From Flavimaricola sp. (GTDB taxonomy: Bacteria; Pseudomonadota; Alphaproteobacteria; Rhodobacterales; Rhodobacteraceae), in NCBI GenBank assembly GCA_029255105.1, contig JAQWWH010000013.1:1-64000 (forward strand): DNA of 64,000 bases, read 5' to 3'. Shown here piece after piece: positions 1 through 8,071 of this stretch (positions within the stretch are counted from its first letter, which is position 1; each line of letters begins with the position of its first letter). The position numbers and the translations under genes were made by a program. The notes beneath the pieces are model-generated. The model was not told the origin of the DNA. It did no database searches and saw only the letters and a list, made by a program, of their open reading frames with translations.

Positions 1-1
1 C

Positions 2-748
2 CTAATACGTCGCCCGCCCCCCCGACAGGTCGAACACACCGCCTGTGGTGAACGAGTTGTCCTCGCTGGCCAGCCAGGCGATCATCGCGGCGGCCTCATC
101 CACCTCGAGGAACCTTCCCCGGGGGATCTTGGACAGCATGTAGTCGATATGGCTTTGGGAAAGTTGGTCGAATATGCGGGTCCGGGCCGCCGCCGGTGTC
201 ACGCAATTGACCGAGATGTCGTATTGCGCCGTTTCCTTACCCAGCGACTTGGTCAGGGCAATGACCCCGGCCTTCGACGCAGAATAGGCCGAGGCGTTGG
301 GGTTGCCCTCCTTGCCCGCGATCGAGGCGGTGTTGACCACCCGCCCGTAGTTGCGGGCGATCATCCCCGGCAGAACGGCCCGGCAGGCGTAGAACACGCC
401 GTTCAGGTTTACGTCCATCACATGTTTCCAGGCGTCGATGTCATAGTCCACCACAAGGGCATTGGGGCCTGCGATCCCGGCATTGGCCACAAGGATGTCG
501 ATGGGGGCGAGCGCAGCCTCGGTCGCGCGGACCGCCTGCTCCAGCGCGGCAGGGTCGGTCTGGTCGACGACCTGCACATCCACCCCGCCGCCCAGCGTTG
601 CGGCCGTGTCGCGGGCCATGTCGCCATCCCGATCCCAGATGCTGACCCGGGCGCCGCCCTCCAGCAACCGTTGCACGACGGCCAGTCCGATCCCCTGTGC
701 CCCTCCGGTCACCACAGCGGTCCGCCCGTTGACGTCGATCTTGTTCAT
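2..748 (-). CDS. SDR family NAD-dependent oxidoreductase
   Basis: Classical short-chain dehydrogenase/reductase of 248 residues, complete although its stop codon lies at the window edge. The Rossmann glycine motif TGGAQGIG is at residues 14-21, the structural ANAG motif near 88-91, and the catalytic Ser142, Tyr155 and Lys159 are all present (YSASK). Asp39 at the end of the second strand favours NAD(H) over NADP(H), by family rule. The start is the ATG preceded by GGGAGAGGG; a longer frame upstream exists but has no family-like sequence. It is divergent from the hydantoinase-like gene, 128 bp away, and may oxidise or reduce an intermediate of that pathway. The substrate cannot be read from the sequence. 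Confidence 0.9.
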   Translation of the reverse strand: MNKIDVNGRTAVVTGGAQGIGLAVVQRLLEGGARVSIWDRDGDMARDTAATLGGGVDVQVVDQTDPAALEQAVRATEAALAPIDILVANAGIAGPNALVVDYDIDAWKHVMDVNLNGVFYACRAVLPGMIARNYGRVVNTASIAGKEGNPNASAYSASKAGVIALTKSLGKETAQYDISVNCVTPAAARTRIFDQLSQSHIDYMLSKIPRGRFLEVDEAAAMIAWLASEDNSFTTGGVFDLSGGRATY

Positions 749-876
749 GCGCCCTCTCCCAAATGACATTGGGCCGAGACTACCCGGAATTCCGCCGCTG
801 ACCAGAGACCTCAGGCCCTTGCCATTGTACCGCCCGGGGCGGCATGTTCGGGGCAAGGCCAATCTTCGGGGGACTG

Positions 877-2337
877 ATGTCAGAACCATTCGACCTGCTG
901 ATCCGCAACGGACGGATCGTGACTCCGGACGGGGTGGTGTCGGGCGATGTTGCCGTCACCGGTGGCACCATCGGCGCCATCGGCGATGTCACCGGCCCGG
1001 CCCGGCAAGAGATCGACGCAAAAGGCCTTTGGGTCATGCCCGGCGGCATCGACCCTCACGCTCATATCGAACAGATGTCCGGCATGGGGGTGATGAACGC
1101 CGACACGTTCGAGACTGCCACCCGGTCGGCGGCGATGGGGGGCAACACCACCGTCATATCTTTTGCCGCACAGGCCAAGGGTGAACGTCTGGCCGACACC
1201 GTCGCCCAATACAGCACCCGTGCGGCCCGGGGGGCGATGATTGATCACGCCTTCCACATGACGATCACCGACATGACCGCGCCCGATTGCCTGTCCGATC
1301 TGGCCGCCCTGATTGCCAAGGGCCACCGGTCGATCAAGGTCTTTACCACCTACAACATCCAGCTGGATGACCGCGCGATCCTTGAGATCATGGCCACCGC
1401 CCGCGAGGCCGGGGCCCTTGTCTGTGTCCATGCCGAGAATGACGGGATCATCAACTGGACCCGCGACCGCCTGATCGCCCAAGGGCTGACTGCCCCGCAT
1501 TATCACGCCGCCTCCCATCCCCGACTGGCCGAGGTTGAGGCGGTCGAACGCCTTTGCCGCTTTGCCGAGTTTCTGGACCAGCCGATCATGCTGTTCCACA
1601 TCTCGACCGCCGAAGGGGCCGCCTGTGTCGCCGCAGCACAGGCCCGGGGCGTGCCCGTCTGGGCCGAGACCTGCCCCCACTACCTGTTCATGACCGATAC
1701 GGTTCTGAAGGCGCCGGGGATCGAGGGGGCCAAATGGATGTGCTCGCCGCCCCAGCGGCAGGAGGCCGATCAAGAGGCGCTGTGGCAGGCTTTGGCCTCG
1801 GATACCCTGCACATCGTATCCTCGGACCATGCCCCTTACCGGATGGACGAAAACGGCAAGCTGTCCGCCGGACCCGATGCCCCCTTCAACAAGATTGCCA
1901 ACGGTCTGCCCGGTCTGGAAACCCGGCTGCCGCTTCTGTTCGATGCGATGGTCAGCCACGGGCGGCAGGGGTTTGACCGGGGGGCCGAGGCTTTCGCCCG
2001 CCTGACCGCAACCGCCCCGGCCGATATCTACGGGCTGGCAGGCAAGGGGCGGATCGCCCCCGGCATGGACGCCGATCTGACCCTGTGGGACCCCGATCGC
2101 CAGGTGACCTATGGTGCAGACGACCTACATGACAACGTCGGCTACAACCCGTGGGAGGGGCGCACCATCACCGGCTGGCCCACCACCGTCATCCTGCGCG
2201 GCAAGGTGATCGTTGAGGGGGGCGCATGCCGTGCCACCCCCGGTCAGGGGCAATGGCTGCACCGCCCGACCCTTGGCACCGCCCGCCCCCATGGCACCCC
2301 GGCCCCCGAGGCCGCCCTTGCCCAGACGAAAGGTTGA
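877..2337 (+). CDS. Dihydropyrimidinase / D-hydantoinase-like cyclic amidohydrolase
   Basis: Amidohydrolase of 486 residues that should open a cyclic amide (hydantoin, dihydropyrimidine or similar) in the cytoplasm. The binuclear metal ligands are visible: His61 and His63 (DPHAH), the carboxylatable Lys154 (SIKVF), His185, His241 and Asp317 (SSDHAPY). The C-terminal GLPGLETRLP segment is typical of the dihydropyrimidinase/hydantoinase branch. Start chosen at the ATG giving MSEPFDLLIRNG, after a purine-rich GGGGGA; an in-frame ATG 33 bases earlier adds non-family residues. First gene of a probable operon with the VOC, racemase and DapA-like genes. Allantoinase is the main alternative; the racemase neighbour suits either substrate class. 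Confidence 0.88.
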   Translation: MSEPFDLLIRNGRIVTPDGVVSGDVAVTGGTIGAIGDVTGPARQEIDAKGLWVMPGGIDPHAHIEQMSGMGVMNADTFETATRSAAMGGNTTVISFAAQAKGERLADTVAQYSTRAARGAMIDHAFHMTITDMTAPDCLSDLAALIAKGHRSIKVFTTYNIQLDDRAILEIMATAREAGALVCVHAENDGIINWTRDRLIAQGLTAPHYHAASHPRLAEVEAVERLCRFAEFLDQPIMLFHISTAEGAACVAAAQARGVPVWAETCPHYLFMTDTVLKAPGIEGAKWMCSPPQRQEADQEALWQALASDTLHIVSSDHAPYRMDENGKLSAGPDAPFNKIANGLPGLETRLPLLFDAMVSHGRQGFDRGAEAFARLTATAPADIYGLAGKGRIAPGMDADLTLWDPDRQVTYGADDLHDNVGYNPWEGRTITGWPTTVILRGKVIVEGGACRATPGQGQWLHRPTLGTARPHGTPAPEAALAQTKG

Positions 2338-2343
2338 CCCCGC

Positions 2344-2733
2344 ATGCCCAGACCTGACGCCCCAAACCAGCTTGCCATCACCTTCCTGTATTATCGTGAC
2401 TTGCCGACAGCGATGCGGTTTTACGAGGATGTCATGGGCCTGCCCCTCGCCATCGATCAGGGCTGGTGCAAGATCTACCGGATCTGCGAGGGCGCCCATA
2501 TCGGGCTCGTGGACGAAAGCCGGGGCATGAACAAATGGGCCGAGGTGAAACCGGTTCAGGTCTGCATCCGGGTGCCGGACGTGGACGCATGGTACGCCTA
2601 TGCTATGGAGATTGACTTGCCCGCCCTCTCCAAGCTGTTCGTCAATGACGCGCTGGGCATCCGGGCCTTTGTCTTTAACGATCCCGAAGGCTACCAGCTT
2701 GAGATCCAGTCAGCCACAAGGCCGGGCGCATGA
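2344..2733 (+). CDS. VOC (glyoxalase/bleomycin resistance) family protein
   Basis: Small 129-residue protein with the vicinal-oxygen-chelate fold signature: N-terminal FLYYRDLPTAMRFYEDVMG and a C-terminal strand ending YQLEIQSA, whose Glu is a usual metal ligand. Length fits a single VOC unit that dimerises. It begins 6 bp after the hydantoinase-like gene and overlaps the next gene by 4 bp, so it is cotranscribed. In this setting it could be an epimerase, lyase or dioxygenase acting on a catabolic intermediate; the sequence does not settle which. Confidence 0.85.
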   Translation: MPRPDAPNQLAITFLYYRDLPTAMRFYEDVMGLPLAIDQGWCKIYRICEGAHIGLVDESRGMNKWAEVKPVQVCIRVPDVDAWYAYAMEIDLPALSKLFVNDALGIRAFVFNDPEGYQLEIQSATRPGA

Positions 2734-3419
2734 CGGACCGCGCCCTCATCGTCATCAACCCCAATTCATCAAAGACCGTCACCGCCGGGATCGACGCCGC
2801 GATGGAGCCTTTGCGCGGCCTTGGCGTGCCGATCCGTTGCCTGACACTGGCCGAAGGACCGCCCGGCATCGAAAACCAGGAACAGGCGGACCGGACCATT
2901 GCGCCTATGCTGGATCTGGCGGCACGCGAGGCGCCGGGGGCATTGGGCTACGTCATCGCCTGTTTTGGCGATCCCGGCCTGCATGCCTTGCGCCACGCCA
3001 CCGCCCTGCCCGTTCAGGGCATACAGGAGGCCGCGGTGATGACCGCCCTGACGCTTGGCCAACGGTTTGGCGTGATCGCGATCCTGCCCACCTCGATCCC
3101 CCGGCATCTGCGGGCCTTTGGGGCGATGGGGGTGCTGCCCCGGCTGGCCGCCGATCGGGCGCTGGGCCTTGGGGTGGCGGAACTGGCCGAACCGGGGCGC
3201 AGCCTTGACGCCATGATCGCCACCGGCTGCCGCCTGCGCGACGAGGACGGGGCGGATGTGCTGATAATGGGGTGCGCCGGCATGGCCAGCTATCGCGCCA
3301 CTCTGGAACAGGAAACCGGCCTGCCGGTGGTAGAGCCGTGTCAGGCCGCCGCCGCTATGGCCATCGGGCAGATAGCCCTGTCACAATCTCACCGTATCAC
3401 AAGGACCAACCATGCTTGA
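2730..3419 (+). CDS. Asp/Glu/hydantoin racemase family protein
   Basis: 229-residue member of the Asp/Glu racemase superfamily, closest in layout to hydantoin and allantoin racemases. The two catalytic cysteines expected of these cofactor-independent racemases are present: Cys78 in ACFGDPG and Cys182 in GCAGM. The N-terminus reads INPNSS, common in the hydantoin-racemase branch. It overlaps the VOC gene (ATGA) and overlaps the next gene by 8 bp. With the upstream cyclic amidohydrolase this suggests that either enantiomer of a cyclic ureide can be used. Aspartate/glutamate or arylmalonate racemase or decarboxylase activity cannot be excluded. Confidence 0.88.
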   Translation: MTDRALIVINPNSSKTVTAGIDAAMEPLRGLGVPIRCLTLAEGPPGIENQEQADRTIAPMLDLAAREAPGALGYVIACFGDPGLHALRHATALPVQGIQEAAVMTALTLGQRFGVIAILPTSIPRHLRAFGAMGVLPRLAADRALGLGVAELAEPGRSLDAMIATGCRLRDEDGADVLIMGCAGMASYRATLEQETGLPVVEPCQAAAAMAIGQIALSQSHRITRTNHA

Positions 3420-4326
3420 TGAAACCGCCAAGGGCGTCTTTACCATCGCCGTCACCCCGTTTCTGCCCGACGGCGCCCTTGACCTCGACAGCGTCGACCG
3501 GATGACCGACTTTTACATGGAACAGGGGGCCACCGGCCTCACGATCCTTGGCATGATGGGCGAGGCGCAAAAGCTGTCGACCGCGGAATCGGTTGAGGTG
3601 ATCAGCCGGGTGACCGCCCGGACCGATGTGCCAGTGGTTGTCGGGGTGTCAGCCCCCGGCTTTGCCCCGATGAAGGCGCTCGCCCTTGAGGCGATGGAGG
3701 CGGGTGCCGCAGGTGTCATGGTCGCCCCACCCGGCAGCCTGCGCACCGACGATCAGATCATCGGCTATTATCACAACGTGGCCGAGGTGCTGGGCGATAT
3801 CCCTTGGGTTTTGCAGGACTTTCCCCTTGTCACCAATGTTCAGATCCCGACCAAGGTGATCCTCAAGATCGTTGAGGATTGCCCATCATGCGTGATGCTC
3901 AAACACGAGGACTGGCCGGGGCTGGACAAAATCTCGGCGCTTCGGGCGGCCTCGGACGCGGGCTCTCGCCGGATCTCGATCCTGTGCGGCAATGGCGGGC
4001 TGTTCCTGACCGAAGAGATGCTGCGCGGGGCGGACGGGGCCATGACCGGCTTTGGCTACCCCGAGATGATGGCCGCCGTGGTCGCGGCCTACACAGCGGG
4101 CGACATGGGCCGGGCGCAGGATATCTTTGACTGCTACCTGCCGATGGTGCGCTACGAAAGCCAGCCGGGGATCGGCCTTGCCATCCGCAAGTATACGCTG
4201 GCCAAGCGCGGCGCGATTGCCCATCCGACCCTGCGCAAGCCCGGGCCGGGCCTGTCGGCGGCCACAATGGCCGAGGTTGACGCACTGGCGACCCGGCAAG
4301 CGGCGCGTTTGGCGGCGCTGGGCTAA
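3412..4326 (+). CDS. Dihydrodipicolinate synthase family aldolase/lyase
   Basis: 304-residue (beta/alpha)8 class I aldolase of the DapA/NanA superfamily. The Schiff-base lysine is Lys164 (CVMLKHEDW). Two hallmark DapA features are changed: the GTTGE loop reads GMMGE, and the tyrosine of the YNxP motif is absent, the strand reading PWVLQDFP. True lysine-biosynthetic dihydrodipicolinate synthase activity is therefore unlikely, and a catabolic aldolase or dehydratase on another 2-oxo acid is a better guess. It overlaps the racemase by 8 bp, placing it in the same operon. The substrate is unknown. Confidence 0.87.
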   Translation: MLDETAKGVFTIAVTPFLPDGALDLDSVDRMTDFYMEQGATGLTILGMMGEAQKLSTAESVEVISRVTARTDVPVVVGVSAPGFAPMKALALEAMEAGAAGVMVAPPGSLRTDDQIIGYYHNVAEVLGDIPWVLQDFPLVTNVQIPTKVILKIVEDCPSCVMLKHEDWPGLDKISALRAASDAGSRRISILCGNGGLFLTEEMLRGADGAMTGFGYPEMMAAVVAAYTAGDMGRAQDIFDCYLPMVRYESQPGIGLAIRKYTLAKRGAIAHPTLRKPGPGLSAATMAEVDALATRQAARLAALG

Positions 4327-4461
4327 GCAAGATCGAACGCCGGGCATCGATCGCCTGAACATTGGGCATTTTGCCAGCGCCCGCGTTGAATTCAGCGCGG
4401 ACGCTGGACCTGACCGACACGCAGGACCATGATCCTTGCAAACAACAAGGAGCCTTCGCCC

Positions 4462-5421
4462 GTGTCCGACGCCTTTTTCCAACCCGTATCGGGGATGGAC
4501 CTGCCCCGTTTCGCCGGTGTCCCTACCTTTATGCGGCTGCCGCATGTGTCGCTGGACGATCCTCGTCTGGCAGAGGTCCAGATCGGGCTGATCGGGGCCC
4601 CTTGGGACGGCGGCACGACCAACCGGCCCGGACCCCGGCATGGCCCCCGCCAGCTGCGCGACCTGTCCACCATGATCCGGGCGCAAAACGGCGCGACCGG
4701 TGTCCGCCCGTTTGAGACGGTGAACTGTGCCGATCTTGGCGATGTGGCCCCGAACCCCGCGGACCTGATGGACAGCCTTGACCGGATGCACCGCTTTTAC
4801 GCCCGGGTCAAAGAGGCCGGGATCCGGCCCCTGACGGCCGGGGGGGATCACCTCTGCTCGCTTCCCATTCTGCGGGGCATCGCGTCGGACGGGCCGCTCG
4901 GCATGGTGCATTTCGACAGCCATACGGACCTGTTCGACAGCTACTTTGGCGGCACCAAATTCACCCACGGCACCCCGTTTCGCCGGGCCGTGGAAGAAGG
5001 GCTGCTGGACCCAAAAAAGGTCGTCCAGATCGGCATCCGGGGCACGGCCTATGACAATGACGACCTCGATTTTGCCGCCGCCACCGGCATCCGCATCATC
5101 CGGATTGAAGAATTCTTTGCCCGCGGCATCCCCGATGTCATGGCCGAAGCGCGCGAGATCGTCGGCACAGGTCCGACCTATCTGTCCTATGATATCGACT
5201 TTATCGACCCCGCCTTTGCCCCCGGTACCGGCACGCCCGAAGTGGGTGGGCCGAATTCGTTTCAGGCCCTGCAAGTGGTGCGAGAGCTGGGCGGTCTGAA
5301 CATCGTGGGCGCCGATATGGTCGAGGTGTCGCCCCCCTTCGATGCCTCAGGCGGTACGGCATTTCTGGGCGTGTCGGTGATGTTCGAGATCCTGTGCATC
5401 ATGGCGGCGCAAGCGGCCTAG
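4462..5421 (+). CDS. Agmatinase/arginase-family ureohydrolase
   Basis: Binuclear Mn2+ (or Ni2+) ureohydrolase of 319 residues, expected to split urea from a guanidino compound. Metal motifs are intact: GGDH, FDSHTDLFD and SYDIDFIDPAFAPGTG. The GTG start is chosen because AAGGAG lies 9 bases upstream; an ATG at 4429 would put that SD inside the gene. The substrate (agmatine, guanidinobutyrate, guanidine and others) is not resolved by the motifs, and this clade is wide. It lies 135 bp after the DapA-like gene and ends tail-to-tail with the nitrilase-family gene, the two stop codons sharing the palindrome CTAG. Confidence 0.87.
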   Translation: MSDAFFQPVSGMDLPRFAGVPTFMRLPHVSLDDPRLAEVQIGLIGAPWDGGTTNRPGPRHGPRQLRDLSTMIRAQNGATGVRPFETVNCADLGDVAPNPADLMDSLDRMHRFYARVKEAGIRPLTAGGDHLCSLPILRGIASDGPLGMVHFDSHTDLFDSYFGGTKFTHGTPFRRAVEEGLLDPKKVVQIGIRGTAYDNDDLDFAAATGIRIIRIEEFFARGIPDVMAEAREIVGTGPTYLSYDIDFIDPAFAPGTGTPEVGGPNSFQALQVVRELGGLNIVGADMVEVSPPFDASGGTAFLGVSVMFEILCIMAAQAA

Positions 5422-6212
5422 GAGGCACCTTTCGCGGCGATGATCTCAAGATAGGAAAACTCCGCCCTCGCCTTTGCCACGTCGGTGGCGAGGATGCGGG
5501 CGGTGATCAGCTCTGTCCCGCCCCCGGCGTTTGCCAATACCGCCCCATCCGGCCCCGCGATGACACTTTCGCCGGGGTAGCTATGGGCGGCATCGGCACC
5601 GATGCGGTTGGCGTACCCCACGAACACCTGGTTCTCTAGCGCACGGGCCGGGACCAGCAGACGCGGCACGGCATAGGCCGGCGCCATCAACGACGTGGGC
5701 ACAACGACAAGGTCGACATCAAGGGCGGCGGTTGCCCGCATCACTTCGGGAAATTCGATGTCAAAGCAGATCAGCACCCCGATCCGCATCCCCCGCCAGT
5801 CAAAGGCATGGGGGTGCTGTCCGGGTGTGAACGTCGCCTCCTCCCACGTCCCGTAAAGCATCTGTTTGGCATAAGGGGCCTGCACCCCGTTTTCGGGGGT
5901 GACGATCAGCGCCACGTTTTGCACGCCCATTGGCCCCGGAAGGTAGGACCCGACGACAAATGCCATGTCAAGTTGCGCTGCGATGGCGGCCAATTGGCCA
6001 AGGGCGGGTTCTACCTCACCCGCAATCTGTGCCACATCGGCATCCGTAAAGTATCCGGTCAGAAAACACTCAGGGAACACCAGCAGATCGACGCCCTGCG
6101 CCTTGGCCTGCGCGGCGGCCTTGGCCACCTCGGCGAGGTTGGCGGTCACGTCGCCGGGCGTGCCCGAGGATTGCCAGAGGCCAAGGGTCAGTGCGCCGGT
6201 GCGGCCCGTCAT
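5418..6212 (-). CDS. Nitrilase-superfamily carbon-nitrogen hydrolase
   Basis: 264-residue amidase with the nitrilase catalytic triad at usual positions: Glu48 (FPE), Lys116 (PYAK) and Cys149 (LICFD), followed by EFPE. It hydrolyses a C-N bond of an amide or N-carbamoyl group. N-carbamoyl-D-amino acid hydrolases and beta-ureidopropionases belong to this superfamily, so it could be the carbamoylase step after the hydantoinase-like enzyme; this is inference from context. Its ATG overlaps the stop of the upstream acetyltransferase-like gene, so the two are translationally coupled and run opposite to the hydantoinase operon. Confidence 0.87.
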   Translation of the reverse strand: MTGRTGALTLGLWQSSGTPGDVTANLAEVAKAAAQAKAQGVDLLVFPECFLTGYFTDADVAQIAGEVEPALGQLAAIAAQLDMAFVVGSYLPGPMGVQNVALIVTPENGVQAPYAKQMLYGTWEEATFTPGQHPHAFDWRGMRIGVLICFDIEFPEVMRATAALDVDLVVVPTSLMAPAYAVPRLLVPARALENQVFVGYANRIGADAAHSYPGESVIAGPDGAVLANAGGGTELITARILATDVAKARAEFSYLEIIAAKGAS

Positions 6213-6640
6213 GCGGCGCGCAGAGGGAAATGGGCGGGGTCGTAGCCCAGATCAGCCATCCAACCGGTGAGCCTTTGGGTCAGATCGGCAAGGCGGACGG
6301 GGTCATGTTCACCCTCCTGTAACCAGAGGTAGGCGACACCCCTGCCCCGATCCTGCGCCGTCGGTTTGATGTAGGCGCAGCCCAGATAGCCGCCCGCAGG
6401 GTCGCGGATGACCCAGGCATAGGCGATATCCTCGTCAAACTCTTGCGCGTGGCGGGCCAGATCGGCGTGGTTCTGGTCCCAGGTGATGCCTATGGGCCAG
6501 TCGTCGCCCATCAGTCCGGTCAGACGCTCTTGTGAAGCGATGACGGCGGCAAAGTCCTCTTCGGCGCAGTCCGGGGTCAGGACGCTCAGGTGAAACGGGC
6601 CAAGGACGGCGGTCCGGGGCGGGGTCTTGGGATGGGACAC
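6209..6640 (-). CDS. Small GNAT-like N-acetyltransferase or related protein
   Basis: 143-residue protein if started at the GTG coding VSHPKTPP, preceded by CTGGAG; the longer frame starting near 6790 would overlap the 2OG oxygenase gene and looks spurious. The central stretch AYAWVIRDPAGGYLGCAYIK followed by RGRGVAYLWLQ resembles the acetyl-CoA-binding strand and turn of GNAT folds, but the canonical RxxGxG/A motif is imperfect. It overlaps the nitrilase-family gene by 4 bp. Function is otherwise unknown; calling it an acetyltransferase is a fold-level guess. Confidence 0.65.
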   Translation of the reverse strand: MSHPKTPPRTAVLGPFHLSVLTPDCAEEDFAAVIASQERLTGLMGDDWPIGITWDQNHADLARHAQEFDEDIAYAWVIRDPAGGYLGCAYIKPTAQDRGRGVAYLWLQEGEHDPVRLADLTQRLTGWMADLGYDPAHFPLRAA

Positions 6641-6680
6641 GCGCGGCTCCAGTAACGGGGTCAGGTTGGGATAACGTCGA

Positions 6681-7772
6681 TTATGACGGAGTCTGGCGCG
6701 CCTCCCGGTGGAAGGGCGATTCTTCGGGCACCTCGTAGTCAGGGACAAGGATACCCTTTTCGCGGGCATCCGCCATATAACGGAACGCATTGACCGACAT
6801 CCGCATCAGGTGGTCGCCCGCCTTCATCGCGGGATAGCGGGCAATGGCCTCGGGCGTGCGGAACTTTTCCAACGGCTCGACCACGGCGTGATAATCAAGG
6901 CCAAAAAACAGGGGTATCGAATACCGCTCGCGCCCGATGTTCAGAACGCGGTGCTGGGTTGATTTGAACTGCCCGCCGGACCACGTCTCAAAGATGTCGC
7001 CGATGTTGACGATGAAGGCCCCCGGAATGGGCGGCGCCTCGATCCAGTCATCGTCGGCGTTCATCACTTGCAGGCCGGGAGTGCCCTGCAAAAGGATCGT
7101 GAAGCACTCAAAATCCGAATGCGCCGTGATGCCCGTCATCTCCTTGGTCGAGGGCATGTCGTTTTCGATGTAGCGCAGAAGGCGCATCTGCGAGGTCGGC
7201 GCGGTGATGTGCTGCAACAACTCGGCCGGGTCCACGTCCAGTTCGAGTGCCAGCGTGTCGAGAAGCTTCAGGCCAAGGTTGAACACCGCGTCATAGAAAC
7301 CCGAAACCGTATCCTTCCATCCGGGCAGATCGGGCCAGACGTTGGGTCCGGTCATGCGCCATTCGGCCAGGTAGTCAGGGTGATCTGCCGGGGCCTCGAA
7401 CGACAGGTCGAACGCCTCGTTGAAGTTCATCGACTTGGGGAATTTGCTGCCGTTCTCTTCGAACGGGACATAGCCACGGTGGTTGGTGGTAAAGCCGGAC
7501 CAATAGCGCATCTTGTAGCTGCGCGGCATCTCGTGGAACTGTTTGGAGGCGGCAAAGACGGCATCCATCTGCGCCTGCCCGATGCCATGACCGACAATGT
7601 AGAAAAAGCCAGAGGTGCGCGCGGCCTCACCCAATGCGCGGGCAACGGCAAGCCGGTCGGCAGGATCGCCGGTTGCCAGCCCCGACAGATCGATCACTGG
7701 AAGCGTCGCATCATCCACGGTCAAAGCCTTCAGGTCCGTGTCCGTCGTGTCCATCGTGTCCGTCATATCCAA
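6681..7772 (-). CDS. Isopenicillin-N-synthase-like 2OG-Fe(II) dioxygenase
   Basis: 363-residue non-haem iron oxygenase. Iron ligands are His218 and Asp220 (HSD) and His274, and Arg283 in RYSIP is the expected 2-oxoglutarate-binding residue. The N-terminal PVIDLSGL and GFFYIVGHGI are hallmarks of the DIOX_N domain. Members include ethylene-forming enzyme, thymine dioxygenase and various amino-acid or nucleobase hydroxylases. It lies in a leftward set with the acetyltransferase-like and nitrilase genes and is divergent from the polyamine-type ABC transporter, so its substrate is probably an imported nitrogen compound. The substrate is not identifiable from sequence. Confidence 0.9.
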   Translation of the reverse strand: MDMTDTMDTTDTDLKALTVDDATLPVIDLSGLATGDPADRLAVARALGEAARTSGFFYIVGHGIGQAQMDAVFAASKQFHEMPRSYKMRYWSGFTTNHRGYVPFEENGSKFPKSMNFNEAFDLSFEAPADHPDYLAEWRMTGPNVWPDLPGWKDTVSGFYDAVFNLGLKLLDTLALELDVDPAELLQHITAPTSQMRLLRYIENDMPSTKEMTGITAHSDFECFTILLQGTPGLQVMNADDDWIEAPPIPGAFIVNIGDIFETWSGGQFKSTQHRVLNIGRERYSIPLFFGLDYHAVVEPLEKFRTPEAIARYPAMKAGDHLMRMSVNAFRYMADAREKGILVPDYEVPEESPFHREARQTPS

Positions 7773-7858
7773 TCCTCACCTCGCTATCTGGCCTGACCGT
7801 TCCGGCTACAGACCCCCGGCGCCAATGATTCGAGCAGCTTCTGCGCCCGGTCTTTTGC

Positions 7859-7900
7859 TGCAACTGCGAAGAATTGTGCATCCAGAATGCAGTTGCACAA
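7859..7900. promoter_or_regulatory. Nested inverted repeats, candidate operator
   Basis: Two interleaved perfect inverted repeats: TGCAACTGC (7859-7867) with GCAGTTGCA (7889-7897), and TTGTGCA (7874-7880) with TGCACAA (7894-7900). They sit 87 bp upstream of the 2OG oxygenase start and 172 bp upstream of the ABC solute-binding gene, in the only shared control region. This is typical placement for a repressor such as a GntR or LacI type. No regulator gene lies nearby in the window. Binding is inferred. Confidence 0.5.
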
Positions 7901-8071
7901 AATTCAAGCGATTCATCTCAAGCGACCGATCCAGCACCAGCTGCTGCGTGGACAAGAGGGCCGCAGGGCCCGCGCTAATGGGGACAACCTCAGCGCAGCA
8001 GATGCGCGAGGACCCCCGGGGGGCCGCTCAACCGCGCCGACCGGATTGGATCTGAAACGGGAGAAGACCGA

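Noticed and set aside
1554-1976. Rightward frame inside the hydantoinase-like gene, and many similar long frames on both strands across the window
   Set aside because: They overlap motif-bearing genes in another frame, are Arg/Pro/Gly-rich as expected for shadow frames at high GC, and lack SDs or family motifs.
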